This document shows, piece by piece, positions 6,738 through 13,485 of a DNA stretch of 22,529 bases; position 1 is the stretch's first letter, and every line of letters starts with the position of its first letter. The DNA is from Candidatus Kaiserbacteria bacterium (GTDB taxonomy: Bacteria; Patescibacteriota; Minisyncoccia; Phycocordibacterales; Phycocordibacteraceae), in assembly GCA_011052355.1 (NCBI GenBank), contig DRJB01000061.1:1-22529 (forward strand), read 5' to 3'. A program made the translations under genes and the position numbers. The notes below the pieces were generated by a model that saw only the letters and a list, made by a program, of their open reading frames with translations, had not been told where the DNA came from and did not search any database.

Positions 6738-6917
6738 ATGGTGTACAAAGACTCAGATTGGGTTTGCCGAAAGTGTGGGTACCGTCCATGGGTGGTGATG
6801 GGAGCGATTCCCATATGCCCCCGATGTGGGGATGAGATGTTTCCACACGCAGAGAATCCAGAACACCCATTCAAAAAAGGAGGGCCCTTCCCAGAAAACC
6901 CCTTCAAAAAGTATTGA
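6738..6917 (+). CDS. Small zinc-ribbon protein (59 aa)
   Basis: A short ORF with a strong Shine-Dalgarno, AAGGAGG at 6724-6730, 7 bases before the ATG, one of very few in this window. Cysteines at residues 10, 13, 27 and 30 form two CxxC knuckles (WVCRKCGY and ICPRCGDEM) typical of a rubredoxin/zinc-ribbon fold. The C-terminus is rich in Pro, Phe, Lys and Gly. A single zinc or iron site is expected. No partner is obvious. A TATAGT at 6691-6696 could be its -10. A small GGGGA/TCCCC hairpin with a T-run follows the stop. Confidence 0.8.
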   Translation: MVYKDSDWVCRKCGYRPWVVMGAIPICPRCGDEMFPHAENPEHPFKKGGPFPENPFKKY

Positions 6918-6938
6918 GGTTTGAGCTCTTTGGCTCCG

Positions 6939-6966
6939 GGGGATATTACATGTCCCCTTTTGTTTT
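6939..6966 (+). terminator. Weak intrinsic terminator after the zinc-ribbon gene
   Basis: A 5-bp stem GGGGA (6939-6943) with TCCCC (6953-6957), followed by TTTTGTTTT. The short stem keeps confidence low. Confidence 0.4.
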
Positions 6967-6983
6967 ATGAGAATATTTTTACA

Positions 6984-6992
6984 TGTTATACT
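6984..6992 (+). promoter_or_regulatory. Extended -10 promoter for the MazG-like gene
   Basis: TGTTATACT (TGn plus TATACT) lies about 20 bases before the ATG at 7013, directly after the preceding terminator. Confidence 0.5.
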
Positions 6993-7012
6993 TTTAGTAA
7001 AATCATCTGAAT

Positions 7013-7330
7013 ATGAAAATGGAACAATTTCAAAAAGAGGTAGACGCATGGACCGGGCAGTTCACCCCGCAGTATTGGAGCCCGCATGAGATATTGGCGC
7101 AAACAACCGAAGAAGTCGGCGAGCTTGCGCGAGAAGTGAATGCTCGCTTTGGACACAAGAAAAAGAAAGTGACCGAGAGCGATAGAGAGCTTGGCGATGA
7201 AATGGCTGACATTATTTTTACATTGGCTTGCCTTGCCAACTCGCAAGATATAGATCTATCAAAACATCTCCAAAGAGTCATGGACAAGTGCTACAAAAGA
7301 GATAACGACCGGTTTGAAAAGAAAAAATAA
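7013..7330 (+). CDS. MazG-like nucleotide pyrophosphohydrolase
   Basis: 105 residues, the single-domain all-alpha NTP pyrophosphatase size. The metal-binding EExxE motif is TEEVGELAREV (Glu at about 32, 33 and 36) and the ExxD motif is ELGDEMADIIF near 58-68. Such enzymes hydrolyse (d)NTPs to monophosphates and pyrophosphate, often clearing damaged nucleotides; the substrate is not predictable. The gene is followed after 26 nt by a broken HD-domain hydrolase, another nucleotide-metabolism family, and then by a ProB-like kinase. Confidence 0.88.
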   Translation: MKMEQFQKEVDAWTGQFTPQYWSPHEILAQTTEEVGELAREVNARFGHKKKKVTESDRELGDEMADIIFTLACLANSQDIDLSKHLQRVMDKCYKRDNDRFEKKK

Positions 7331-7356
7331 TAACCTTTATATTTTTATTGCAAAAC

Positions 7357-7841
7357 ATGACTCACCACACCGACAAAAAAATAGTAAACTTCCTATTTGA
7401 GATAGGCACACTAAGAAAGCTCCTGCGGATGCATCAACAAACGCTACTGTCTCAGGATTTATCTGATACCATAGCAACTCATTCATACCACGTCGCTATC
7501 ATGGCGTGGTTTTTGGCAAAGATGGAAAAAGCAGACCCATACAAAACAGCCATGCCAGCGCTTCTGCATGACACAAAGGAAATTAAAAGTAATGACCACA
7601 ACTATGTGCACAAGAAGTACGTTAAAATTTTTGAGGAGGTGCTCTTACTTAAAAGAGTGCGGGCACCAAGGAAACAAAGAGGTGACGATTTTGCTTTCCG
7701 GAAAAAGGGGGTACCGTTAACAAGCCAAACACTTCCTATGGCAACATCAAAACAATATCTGGGAAATACTTACTAAAAGAAATTCAAAAAGGGAAAGTTT
7801 CCGAATAGTGGGAAGATGCGTGGACACCAAAAAATAGATAG
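7357..7841 (+). pseudogene. HD-domain phosphohydrolase (YfbR/HDDC2-like), inactivated
   Basis: From ATG 7357, about 95 residues match the HD-hydrolase N-terminal half: FLFEIGTLRKLLRMHQQTLL, DTIATHSYHVAIMAWFLAKM, ALLHDTKE (the HD pair) and NYVHKKYVKIFEE. Similarity then stops. A +1 frame resumes with LKECGHQGNKEV, and a further frame gives SGKYLLKEIQKGKVSE, an in-frame TAG, then WEDAWTPKNR and TAG at 7839-7841, which looks like the family's C-terminal end with one Trp changed to stop. So there is an internal deletion of some tens of residues, two frameshifts and a nonsense codon. The N-terminal fragment could still be expressed as about 140 residues but lacks the second half of the HD fold. 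Confidence 0.75.
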
Positions 7842-7888
7842 GGTTATGGATTATTCGTACTCGTACAGGTTCCGGCTTTGATTATTTT

Positions 7889-8704
7889 ATGAAAAAAATA
7901 AATAAGAAACTGATTATTATCAAGTATGGGAGTAACACTCTTGTTACAAATGGTGCACATAATGAAACCTCAATTGATTACGAAAACATGGTTGCTCATG
8001 GGCGGATTATCAATCGCATACATCATCCAACCATCATTGTCAGCTCTGGTGCGGTAGCGTTTGGAAAAACCATGAGAAACAAGTTTGAGTATATAAAGAA
8101 CGAGGTTGCCAGAAAGAGAATATTTTCTGCACTTGGAAATCCACACCTATCCATCAACTGGGACCGTGCGATTTCAAAAAAACAAGTCTTGCAGGGATTA
8201 ATTACTCACAGGGACCTAACTCTGGAAGTGCCAAGGGAAAGCATCGCAGAAATCATCTACTCGCTTTTTAACGAGGGTACCGATAACAGTGCGGTGATAC
8301 AGGTAAATGACAATGACTTTGTCACTGACGAGGAGCTGATTAAAATAAGGGGTGGCGACTTTGGCGACAATGACAAGACCACTGCCCTGCTGGCAATGTT
8401 GTGCGATAAAATTTTTATAGAGACCGATGTTATATTTAACACGAGTTCAAATGGTGTTTTGGAAAATGGCAATACTGTTCCATTGATGCTCGCGGATAAT
8501 TTGAAAAACTCTTATATTGAAAAGATTTGTGGTGCAGACAAAACCAATGTGGGGACCGGCGGTATGAATACCAAATTAAAAATTATCCGCGACATGATAC
8601 ATAATACCGAGAAAACTACCGCCTATATTATAAACGGAAAAAATCCGAGGCAATTGCAAGAGGTATTGCATGGGAAAAGTACCGGAACAAGGATTTATAA
8701 GTGA
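7889..8704 (+). CDS. Glutamate 5-kinase-like amino acid kinase (ProB without PUA)
   Basis: 271 residues of amino-acid-kinase fold: IIKYGSNTLVT at the N-terminus, IIVSSGAVAFGK near 50, QVNDNDFVTDEEL near 137, GDFGDNDKTTALLAM near 155 (ProB has FGDNDxLSA), and GTGGMNTKLKI near 222. The N-terminal domain is ProB-like and the C-terminal PUA domain is missing, as in short ProB proteins. ProB phosphorylates glutamate at the gamma carboxyl in proline synthesis, but no proA or proC lies nearby and several signature positions deviate (KYGSN for KxGSS, no DVDGLY). It may be a divergent kinase with another substrate. Confidence 0.75.
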   Translation: MKKINKKLIIIKYGSNTLVTNGAHNETSIDYENMVAHGRIINRIHHPTIIVSSGAVAFGKTMRNKFEYIKNEVARKRIFSALGNPHLSINWDRAISKKQVLQGLITHRDLTLEVPRESIAEIIYSLFNEGTDNSAVIQVNDNDFVTDEELIKIRGGDFGDNDKTTALLAMLCDKIFIETDVIFNTSSNGVLENGNTVPLMLADNLKNSYIEKICGADKTNVGTGGMNTKLKIIRDMIHNTEKTTAYIINGKNPRQLQEVLHGKSTGTRIYK

Positions 8705-8746
8705 AGCTTAAAATAAGCACCCGCGAGCGAGCGAAAATTAAAATTA

Positions 8747-9025
8747 TTACGATTTTTTAGTTTCTTGTGTACGACGAATAGCGGCGACTAAACGAGATTT
8801 TGTGCGTGATGCCGTATTTTTCTTAATTATTCCACGCTTAACCGCTTTATCAACTGCTTTATATACTCGTGGGAGTAGTTTTTCCGCACCATCGGAATTA
8901 CCGGTTGTGATTGCTTTTTTAACCTCTTTCACCGAGGAAAGCATTTCCCTCTTGCGACGCAAATTAAACACGTGCTTGCGCAACGATGCGCGGTGCGCCT
9001 TCTTTGCTGATGCTATTATTGGCAT
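8747..9025 (-). CDS. rpsT: 30S ribosomal protein S20 (bS20)
   Basis: 92 residues. PIIASAKKAHRASLRKHVFN at the N-terminus, very basic helical sequence throughout, and the RGIIKKNTASRTKSRL block near 64-79 are diagnostic of S20, a primary 16S rRNA binder. It is convergent with the ProB-like gene (42-nt gap) and divergent from ruvA. Upstream on the minus strand TAGGATAAT lies within about 10 bases of the ATG, with no Shine-Dalgarno, pointing to a leaderless or near-leaderless mRNA. Confidence 0.95.
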   Translation of the reverse strand: MPIIASAKKAHRASLRKHVFNLRRKREMLSSVKEVKKAITTGNSDGAEKLLPRVYKAVDKAVKRGIIKKNTASRTKSRLVAAIRRTQETKKS

Positions 9026-9075
9026 AATGCAATTATCCTACGCTAAAAAAATGGAAAACGCAAATGTACCACATA

Positions 9076-9084
9076 TGTTAGGAT
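9076..9084 (+). promoter_or_regulatory. Extended -10 promoter for ruvA
   Basis: TGTTAGGAT (TGn plus TAGGAT) sits 7 bases before the ruvA ATG at 9092, which places the transcript start at or next to the A of ATG. Confidence 0.45.
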
Positions 9085-9091
9085 ACATACC

Positions 9092-9649
9092 ATGATTCGT
9101 ACTGTAGAAGGAATTGTCCAGTCTATTGACACTGGCGGTGTAATTGTTACCGTTGCGGGATTTGGATTGCGTATTCACACAAACGAGGAAGATTCTCTTA
9201 CGGTTGGAAAACGCGCGTTTTTTTCCACACATATGCTTATGAAGCAAGATGGTATACGGTTGTATGGATTTGCCGATGTGGCGGACCGAGATTTTTTTGA
9301 GCAACTCCTTACGGTTTCCGGCTTTGGACCCAAAACCACCATGTCGCTGTTGCGAAGAGCGACACGAAAACAGCTTGGCGTAGCAATTGCCAATCGCGAC
9401 GTGGAATATCTCACGCGCGTGGTCGGGCTGGGAAAGAAATCCGCGGGGAAATTAGTGGTTGAACTTGCAGAAAAGATAATGATAGATGGTACACAACAAA
9501 AAAATACCGATACCGAGGTGTTTGATATGCTCGTCGCTCTGGGATACACCGAACGCGACGCACAAAAAGCGCTCAGCACGATTCCCGTAACCATCGTTGG
9601 AAATGAAAAACGACTGAAAGCGGCGCTGAACGGAGGGGTATCACAATAA
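9092..9649 (+). CDS. ruvA: Holliday junction branch migration protein RuvA
   Basis: 185 residues. An N-terminal OB-fold (residues 1-65; VEGIVQSID, HMLMKQDGIRLYGF) is followed by tandem helix-hairpin-helix DNA-binding motifs (LLTVSGFGPKTTMSLL near 73-88, VVGLGKKSAGKLVVELAEK near 110-128) and a small C-terminal UBA-like domain that contacts RuvB (FDMLVALGYTERDAQKAL). RuvA tetramers hold the four-way junction and load RuvB; ruvB and ruvC are encoded 9 kb downstream. The Mur ligase gene follows 7 nt after the stop, an operon-like spacing. Confidence 0.95.
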   Translation: MIRTVEGIVQSIDTGGVIVTVAGFGLRIHTNEEDSLTVGKRAFFSTHMLMKQDGIRLYGFADVADRDFFEQLLTVSGFGPKTTMSLLRRATRKQLGVAIANRDVEYLTRVVGLGKKSAGKLVVELAEKIMIDGTQQKNTDTEVFDMLVALGYTERDAQKALSTIPVTIVGNEKRLKAALNGGVSQ

Positions 9650-9656
9650 TGACAAC

Positions 9657-10931
9657 ATGAGCGGTATCACAATGAAAACCATTTCTTTTTTTAAAAAAAT
9701 ACTCCCGGGAACACTTGTGCGCGCCCTGCTTCCCCTCTATCACGCCACGTGGGCGTTTTCTTCAGCACTTTTTTATGGTTTTCCGGGGCGAAAAATCACT
9801 GTCATAGGAGTTACGGGAACGAAAGGAAAATCAACGGTGATTGAAATGCTCGCCACAGTATATGGTGCCACAGGAAAAAAGGTCGCCATTTCATCAACCA
9901 TCAGGTTTGCAATTGGAGATGAGTCAAAACCAAACCTGCTAAAAAGAACAACTCCCGGGCGCGGGTTTATACAGCATTTCCTTAAACGCGCCAAGGACGC
10001 ACATTGTACCTATGCAATTGTGGAGCTCACATCGGAAAGTGCCTTGCAATATAGGCATCGTTTCCTTTTCCTTGACGGACTGGTGGTTACCAACATTCAG
10101 CCGGAGCACATAGAAAGTCACGGCTCATTTGAAAACTACGTTGCGGCAAAACGCTCAATTGTCACAGAGCTTGAGCGGTCCAAAAAGAAAAATCGTACGC
10201 TCGTTATCAATGGTGATATTCCGGAACTAAAATCATTCTTTCATGCGAAAGTACCCCACATTATTTCTTTCACAAAAAAAGAATTGCAAAATCTCTCACA
10301 AAAAGATGCTTCTGTTTCGTTTACATACGAAGATACACACGTCACAATACCTCTTTCGGGGAGTTTTAACGCTTTGAATGCGCTTGCCACCATAAAGATG
10401 GCAAGCGCGTTCAACATCACAGTGGCAGACAGTGCCACAGCACTTTCACACATGAAGCCGGTATCGGGACGTGTTGAACATATTTCACTTGGTCAAGATT
10501 TTATGGTGATAATTGATTACGCACACACACCGGACTCACTTAAGGCATTGTACGGCGCATTCCCCACTCACCGAAAAATATGTGTGCTTGGAAATACCGG
10601 TGGCGGACGCGACACATGGAAGCGCCCGGTTATGGGAAGTATCGCAGATACGCAATGTGACGAGGTTATCCTCACAACCGAAGACCCATACGATGAAGAC
10701 CCCCGCGCCATTTCTGAAGAAATGGCACGGGGTATGAAACAAAAACCGCACATCATCATAGATAGGCGCCTGGCAATACGTCATGCGCTCTCACTTGCAA
10801 AACAAGGTGACGTTGTATTAATTTCCGGCAAAGGAAGTGGTCCTTATATAATGAGTGCGAAAGGAAGCAAAATTCCTTGGAGCGATGCCAAGGTGACGCG
10901 AGAGGAACTTTCCAACATTCAAACAAAATAG
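9657..10931 (+). CDS. MurE-like Mur ligase
   Basis: 424 residues, lacking the usual ~90-residue N-terminal UDP-binding domain. Central ATPase domain: GVTGTKGKST P-loop near 51-60, VVTNIQPEHIESHG near 142-155, and YVAAK with the carbamylated-lysine position near 160-164. The C-terminal domain has DYAHTPDSLKAL near 288, GNTGGGRDTWKRPVMG near 314-329 and ISGKGSG near 390. These are MurE-type, but the substrate loop usually DNPR (diaminopimelate) or DNPM (lysine) reads EDPY. It most likely adds an amino acid or amine to a muramyl peptide, with substrate unresolved. ATG 9672 is a possible alternative start. Operon with ruvA. Confidence 0.82.
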   Translation: MSGITMKTISFFKKILPGTLVRALLPLYHATWAFSSALFYGFPGRKITVIGVTGTKGKSTVIEMLATVYGATGKKVAISSTIRFAIGDESKPNLLKRTTPGRGFIQHFLKRAKDAHCTYAIVELTSESALQYRHRFLFLDGLVVTNIQPEHIESHGSFENYVAAKRSIVTELERSKKKNRTLVINGDIPELKSFFHAKVPHIISFTKKELQNLSQKDASVSFTYEDTHVTIPLSGSFNALNALATIKMASAFNITVADSATALSHMKPVSGRVEHISLGQDFMVIIDYAHTPDSLKALYGAFPTHRKICVLGNTGGGRDTWKRPVMGSIADTQCDEVILTTEDPYDEDPRAISEEMARGMKQKPHIIIDRRLAIRHALSLAKQGDVVLISGKGSGPYIMSAKGSKIPWSDAKVTREELSNIQTK

Positions 10932-10940
10932 GGTGGTTTT

Positions 10941-10949
10941 TGTTATAAT
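10941..10949 (+). promoter_or_regulatory. Extended -10 promoter for the lamin-tail gene
   Basis: TGTTATAAT is a perfect extended -10, 14 bases before the ATG at 10964. No -35 and no Shine-Dalgarno are seen. Confidence 0.65.
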
Positions 10950-10963
10950 TAATAACACACATT

Positions 10964-11947
10964 ATGGAGGACGGCTTTTTTATTATAGGAGTTTTTGTAT
11001 TCATGTTTATTCTGTGGCTGGCTACCGGTGGTCCGACTCACCCGCTCTCGTTTGCCGGACCGGTGCTACACACAACAATCTCATCGGGTGGCAACGCAAG
11101 ATACAACGGTAGCGGAGCTTTCCGAGTGAGTTATTTCCCTTCAACGAACAAAAAACAAAGTACCCCGCGCGCAAGTAACGAACAAATTGAACAAAAAATT
11201 TCACAAGTAAGCAGACAGGTGCACGAACTTTCCAATGGTGTGAGCAATGCGGTTTTATTTGGAACACCATCGCCCTATAAAGGAGAGGTTTTTCTCAATC
11301 ACTTCGTATGGGGGGCCGGCTCATCTAATCCAAACAGGGAATATGTAGTGTTGCATGTCTCTTCAGACGCACCGCACAGTGTGGACATTTCCGGATGGAG
11401 TTTGGAAAGTGGCACCACCGGCAAGAAGGCGATTATACCGAAAGGAACAGAGGTGCCACGTTCTGGAATTATCAATGCCGGTGCGCCAATTATCATTTCT
11501 CCGGGCGATAAGGCAATTATTTCTTCCGGGCAATCCCCCATCGGAGCATCTTTTGAGGAAAATGTTTGCACAGGATATCTTGCACAATATCAATCATTTT
11601 ATCCTCAACTTCCGCGCATATGCCCGACCCCGGAAAGTGAGTTACGGAAATTCTATCGCCCGCAACCGTACAGCAGAGACCTCGCATGCATAACAAAAGT
11701 ACAAAACATACAACGTTGCACGCTCGTTGGAACAATTCCACAAGGACTCACCACCTCGTGCTCCACCCTCCTAACCACATACATGAATTATAATGGATGT
11801 ACCAACGCACATGAACATGATATGGGTTTTTTGGGTGATACCTGGCGTGTATATCTCGGGCGCACAAATAATATGTGGCGCGCTCGTTACGAAACAGTGA
11901 AGCTCCTTGATGCGCATGGAAAGACCGTGGATATGTTTTCTTATTGA
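10964..11947 (+). CDS. Membrane-anchored lamin-tail-domain protein
   Basis: 327 residues. An N-terminal hydrophobic segment (about 5-22) with little before it suggests a signal anchor. A Ser/Asn-rich linker follows, then a short coiled-coil-like stretch (about 74-90), then an Ig-like lamin tail domain: FLNHFVWGAG, NREYVVLHVS, VDISGWSLES, IPKGTEVP and ISPGDKAIISSG across about 110-190. The C-terminal part has spaced cysteines (CTGYLAQY, RICPTPE, DLACI, RCTLV, TSCST, GCTN) and ends WRVYLGRTNNMWRARYETVKLL. This arrangement recurs in Parcubacteria surface proteins. It is probably an extracytoplasmic envelope protein; its function is unknown. The cysteines may form disulfides. Confidence 0.75.
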   Translation: MEDGFFIIGVFVFMFILWLATGGPTHPLSFAGPVLHTTISSGGNARYNGSGAFRVSYFPSTNKKQSTPRASNEQIEQKISQVSRQVHELSNGVSNAVLFGTPSPYKGEVFLNHFVWGAGSSNPNREYVVLHVSSDAPHSVDISGWSLESGTTGKKAIIPKGTEVPRSGIINAGAPIIISPGDKAIISSGQSPIGASFEENVCTGYLAQYQSFYPQLPRICPTPESELRKFYRPQPYSRDLACITKVQNIQRCTLVGTIPQGLTTSCSTLLTTYMNYNGCTNAHEHDMGFLGDTWRVYLGRTNNMWRARYETVKLLDAHGKTVDMFSY

Positions 11948-11997
11948 AGCATGTCTCGGACATCATTCGCTTAATACATGAATTCTTTTGTAAATTA

Positions 11998-12006
11998 TGT
12001 TATAAC
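11998..12006 (+). promoter_or_regulatory. Extended -10 promoter of tRNA-Lys
   Basis: TGTTATAAC lies 12 bases before the tRNA 5' end, an appropriate distance for a very short leader. Confidence 0.6.
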
Positions 12007-12017
12007 CTAATTACTAA

Positions 12018-12090
12018 CCGCCTATAGCTCAATTGGTAGAGCAGCGGCCTTTTAAGCCGTTGGTTGTAGGTTCAAGTCCTACTGGGCGGA
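12018..12090 (+). tRNA. tRNA-Lys, anticodon TTT
   Basis: Cloverleaf by eye: a 7-bp acceptor (one wobble), D-stem GCTC/GAGC with a GG-containing loop, anticodon stem GCGGC/GCCGT with the loop CTTTTAA (T33, anticodon TTT), T-stem GTAGG/CCTAC with the loop TTCAAGT, and discriminator A. CCA is not encoded. The first pair is C1-G72, unlike the usual G1-C72 of bacterial tRNA-Lys. Its last 11 bases plus 9 following bases are repeated at 12237-12256. Confidence 0.92.
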
Positions 12091-12256
12091 CAAGCGAGGG
12101 AAAGAAAGAAACGCAGTTTTTTCTTTACATACAAAAAAGATATGCCTGTGTGCTTGTATATAGGCATGTTTTTTGTATGTATAAGCGCGAAGCGCTTTCT
12201 TTCCCGAGCGCCCCAGCCCAGCAAGAATGAAGTTCTTACTGGGCGGACAAGCGAGG
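12080..12256. repeat. Duplicated tRNA-Lys 3' end plus flank
   Basis: The 20 bases at 12080-12099, which include the tRNA-Lys acceptor 3' strand, recur exactly at 12237-12256. A shorter piece of the same tail recurs again near 12390-12398. Each interval between copies holds a long imperfect hairpin (about 12120-12185 and 12275-12340). Confidence 0.8.
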
Positions 12257-12398
12257 AGAAAAAAGAACGGAGTTCTCACACGAATACAAAAACATATTCG
12301 TGCATTGGTGTGCGAATATGTTTTTCTGTATGAAGTGTGACCGCACAGCGGTTTTCTCCGAGCGCCCCAGCCCAGCAAGAACGAAGTTCTTACTGGGC
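12204..12398. repeat. Paired 41-bp palindromic repeats downstream of tRNA-Lys
   Basis: 12204-12244 and 12358-12398 agree at 40 of 41 bases. Each contains an inverted repeat (AAGAAC or AAGAAT, then GAA, then GTTCTT, bounded by GCCCAG and CTGGGC). The second copy extends into a hairpin of about 20 bp per arm with one mismatch, ending near 12404. No protein-like frame fits; the ORFs here are repeat artefacts. Confidence 0.8.
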
Positions 12399-12405
12399 TG
12401 GGGCG

Positions 12406-12430
12406 TTGGGCGTTGGACGTTGGACGTTGG
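12406..12430. repeat. Tandem heptamer TTGGRCG
   Basis: Three full heptamers (TTGGGCG, TTGGACG, TTGGACG) and a partial fourth directly abut the second palindrome. Together with 12091-12405 this fills the gene-free interval between tRNA-Lys and the rhodanese gene. Confidence 0.8.
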
Positions 12431-12464
12431 CTTTTCTCCAAACACTCCATCTGTGGTTTAGGAA

Positions 12465-12794
12465 TTACTCTATCGGCAACCCGTCTCTTTTCCACGCAAT
12501 AATTCCTCCTTCAACATTTAACGAGTTGGTGATTCCTTGTGTGTGCAAAAAATCAACTGCCGTTGCACTACGTGCGCCGGAACGACAGATAACATAAATC
12601 TCATCATGCCCTTTGAGAGACTCCACATGTGCGGGAAGTTCATTTAGTGTGATGAGCTGTGCAAGAACCGGGCGCTCATCGGCAAACTCTTCGGGTGTGC
12701 GTACATCAATGAGTATCCCCTTTTTTGCCGTCGCGCGCTCGTACGCTTCGCGAACAGAAATTGACGGGGATGGTGGCGTGCTTTGAAAAAACAT
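12465..12794 (-). CDS. Single-domain rhodanese-like sulfurtransferase
   Basis: 109 residues from ATG 12794. ILIDVRTPEEF near 28-38 and the active-site loop CRSGARS near 69-75, with the catalytic Cys intact, define a rhodanese domain; GGIIAWKRDGLP closes it. The six-residue loop fits thiosulfate/persulfide sulfur transfer in the cytoplasm. It starts 14 nt after the holA stop, so it is the last gene of the tsaE-polA-holA run. An upstream in-frame GTG at 12812 would overlap holA and is less likely. Confidence 0.9.
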   Translation of the reverse strand: MFFQSTPPSPSISVREAYERATAKKGILIDVRTPEEFADERPVLAQLITLNELPAHVESLKGHDEIYVICRSGARSATAVDFLHTQGITNSLNVEGGIIAWKRDGLPIE

Positions 12795-12808
12795 ATACTT
12801 ATTATATA

Positions 12809-13483
12809 TCACACACTTTCCCTGATTGAAAGCGCAAAACGTTCAATATCTAAGGAGAGGTCGGAACCTGTGCGTCGGGAATTTCCCAAAACGGAAAGAA
12901 TGTTGATGGAAAGTGAGCGTGCTTGTGCGCGAGTCCACATACGTGAGCCCCTCTTTATCAATTCTCTTGCCTTCCAATGCAAAAGCCCATGGATCATTTC
13001 CGGCGTATCGCCTGCGCGGAATGCGCGAACAATTTCCAGCCACAATTTCTCCGGGTTCCTCTCACCAAGCGCATTAACAAGCGCACTGTTAAATTTTCGT
13101 TCCAATGCGCCCGTAGTTTTTTTATCAAAAACATATACCTTGATTGCTTTTTCAAGCAAGGGTTTTTGGTTTGTGTTCCCACGGCGCGGAGCGATAATAA
13201 CAATGGCATTGTTGGTGTGTGCCAGCTCATCAAGATGGGCGTTTAGCATTTCGCGCGATAAAGCTGAAACGGAAGTGGCATAAGGGTCATCAATAAGCAC
13301 AAGAAGTCGGTTTACAAAAAGTGCACCGGAGCCGATTATAAGCTCAAAAGCCGACTCATCAATCTCATCACCATCAAGGCGCACATAGGTTAAATGCGGT
13401 TCCTTTTTTTGTGCGGTGGCAACCCACAAAAATGCGTGCTCCCTGACACTGTGCTCATTTGTCCCTGTGAATACGTATAGCAT
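12809..13483 (-). CDS. holA: Probable DNA polymerase III delta subunit (short form)
   Basis: 224 residues from ATG 13483, two bases after the polA stop. The N-terminus LYVFTGTNEHSVREHAF, the LDGDEIDES and SGALFVNRLLVLIDD segments, and the helical C-terminal part with AFRAGDTPEMIHGLLHWKARELI follow the HolA layout (clamp-loader delta: AAA+-like base, then a helical collar). HolA is usually about 330 residues; this is a compact version with a reduced middle. Walker motifs are not expected in delta. The link to polA supports a role in replication. The assignment is by overall pattern rather than a unique motif. Confidence 0.6.
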   Translation of the reverse strand: MLYVFTGTNEHSVREHAFLWVATAQKKEPHLTYVRLDGDEIDESAFELIIGSGALFVNRLLVLIDDPYATSVSALSREMLNAHLDELAHTNNAIVIIAPRRGNTNQKPLLEKAIKVYVFDKKTTGALERKFNSALVNALGERNPEKLWLEIVRAFRAGDTPEMIHGLLHWKARELIKRGSRMWTRAQARSLSINILSVLGNSRRTGSDLSLDIERFALSIRESV

Positions 13484-13485
13484 AC

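Noticed and set aside
6637..6757. A short repeat (ACAAAGACTCAGA) at 6637 and 6745
   Set aside because: Thirteen bases, once in a hairpin and once in the zinc-ribbon coding start; could be chance and has no further support.
8704..8746. A possible terminator between the ProB-like gene and rpsT
   Set aside because: Only a 5-bp GCTTA/TAAGC stem and a GCGAGCGAGCG stretch are visible; too weak to call, although a convergent terminator would be expected here.
12080..12430. Possible CRISPR array after tRNA-Lys
   Set aside because: Only two to three copies, with palindromic units and structured spacers of about 115 bp, no cas genes; not CRISPR-like.
12079..12495. Minus-strand ORF of 138 codons downstream of tRNA-Lys, and plus-strand ORFs starting inside the tRNA
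   Set aside because: They translate tRNA sequence and the palindromic repeats; the repeated peptide pieces arise from the 41-bp repeat, not from protein domains.
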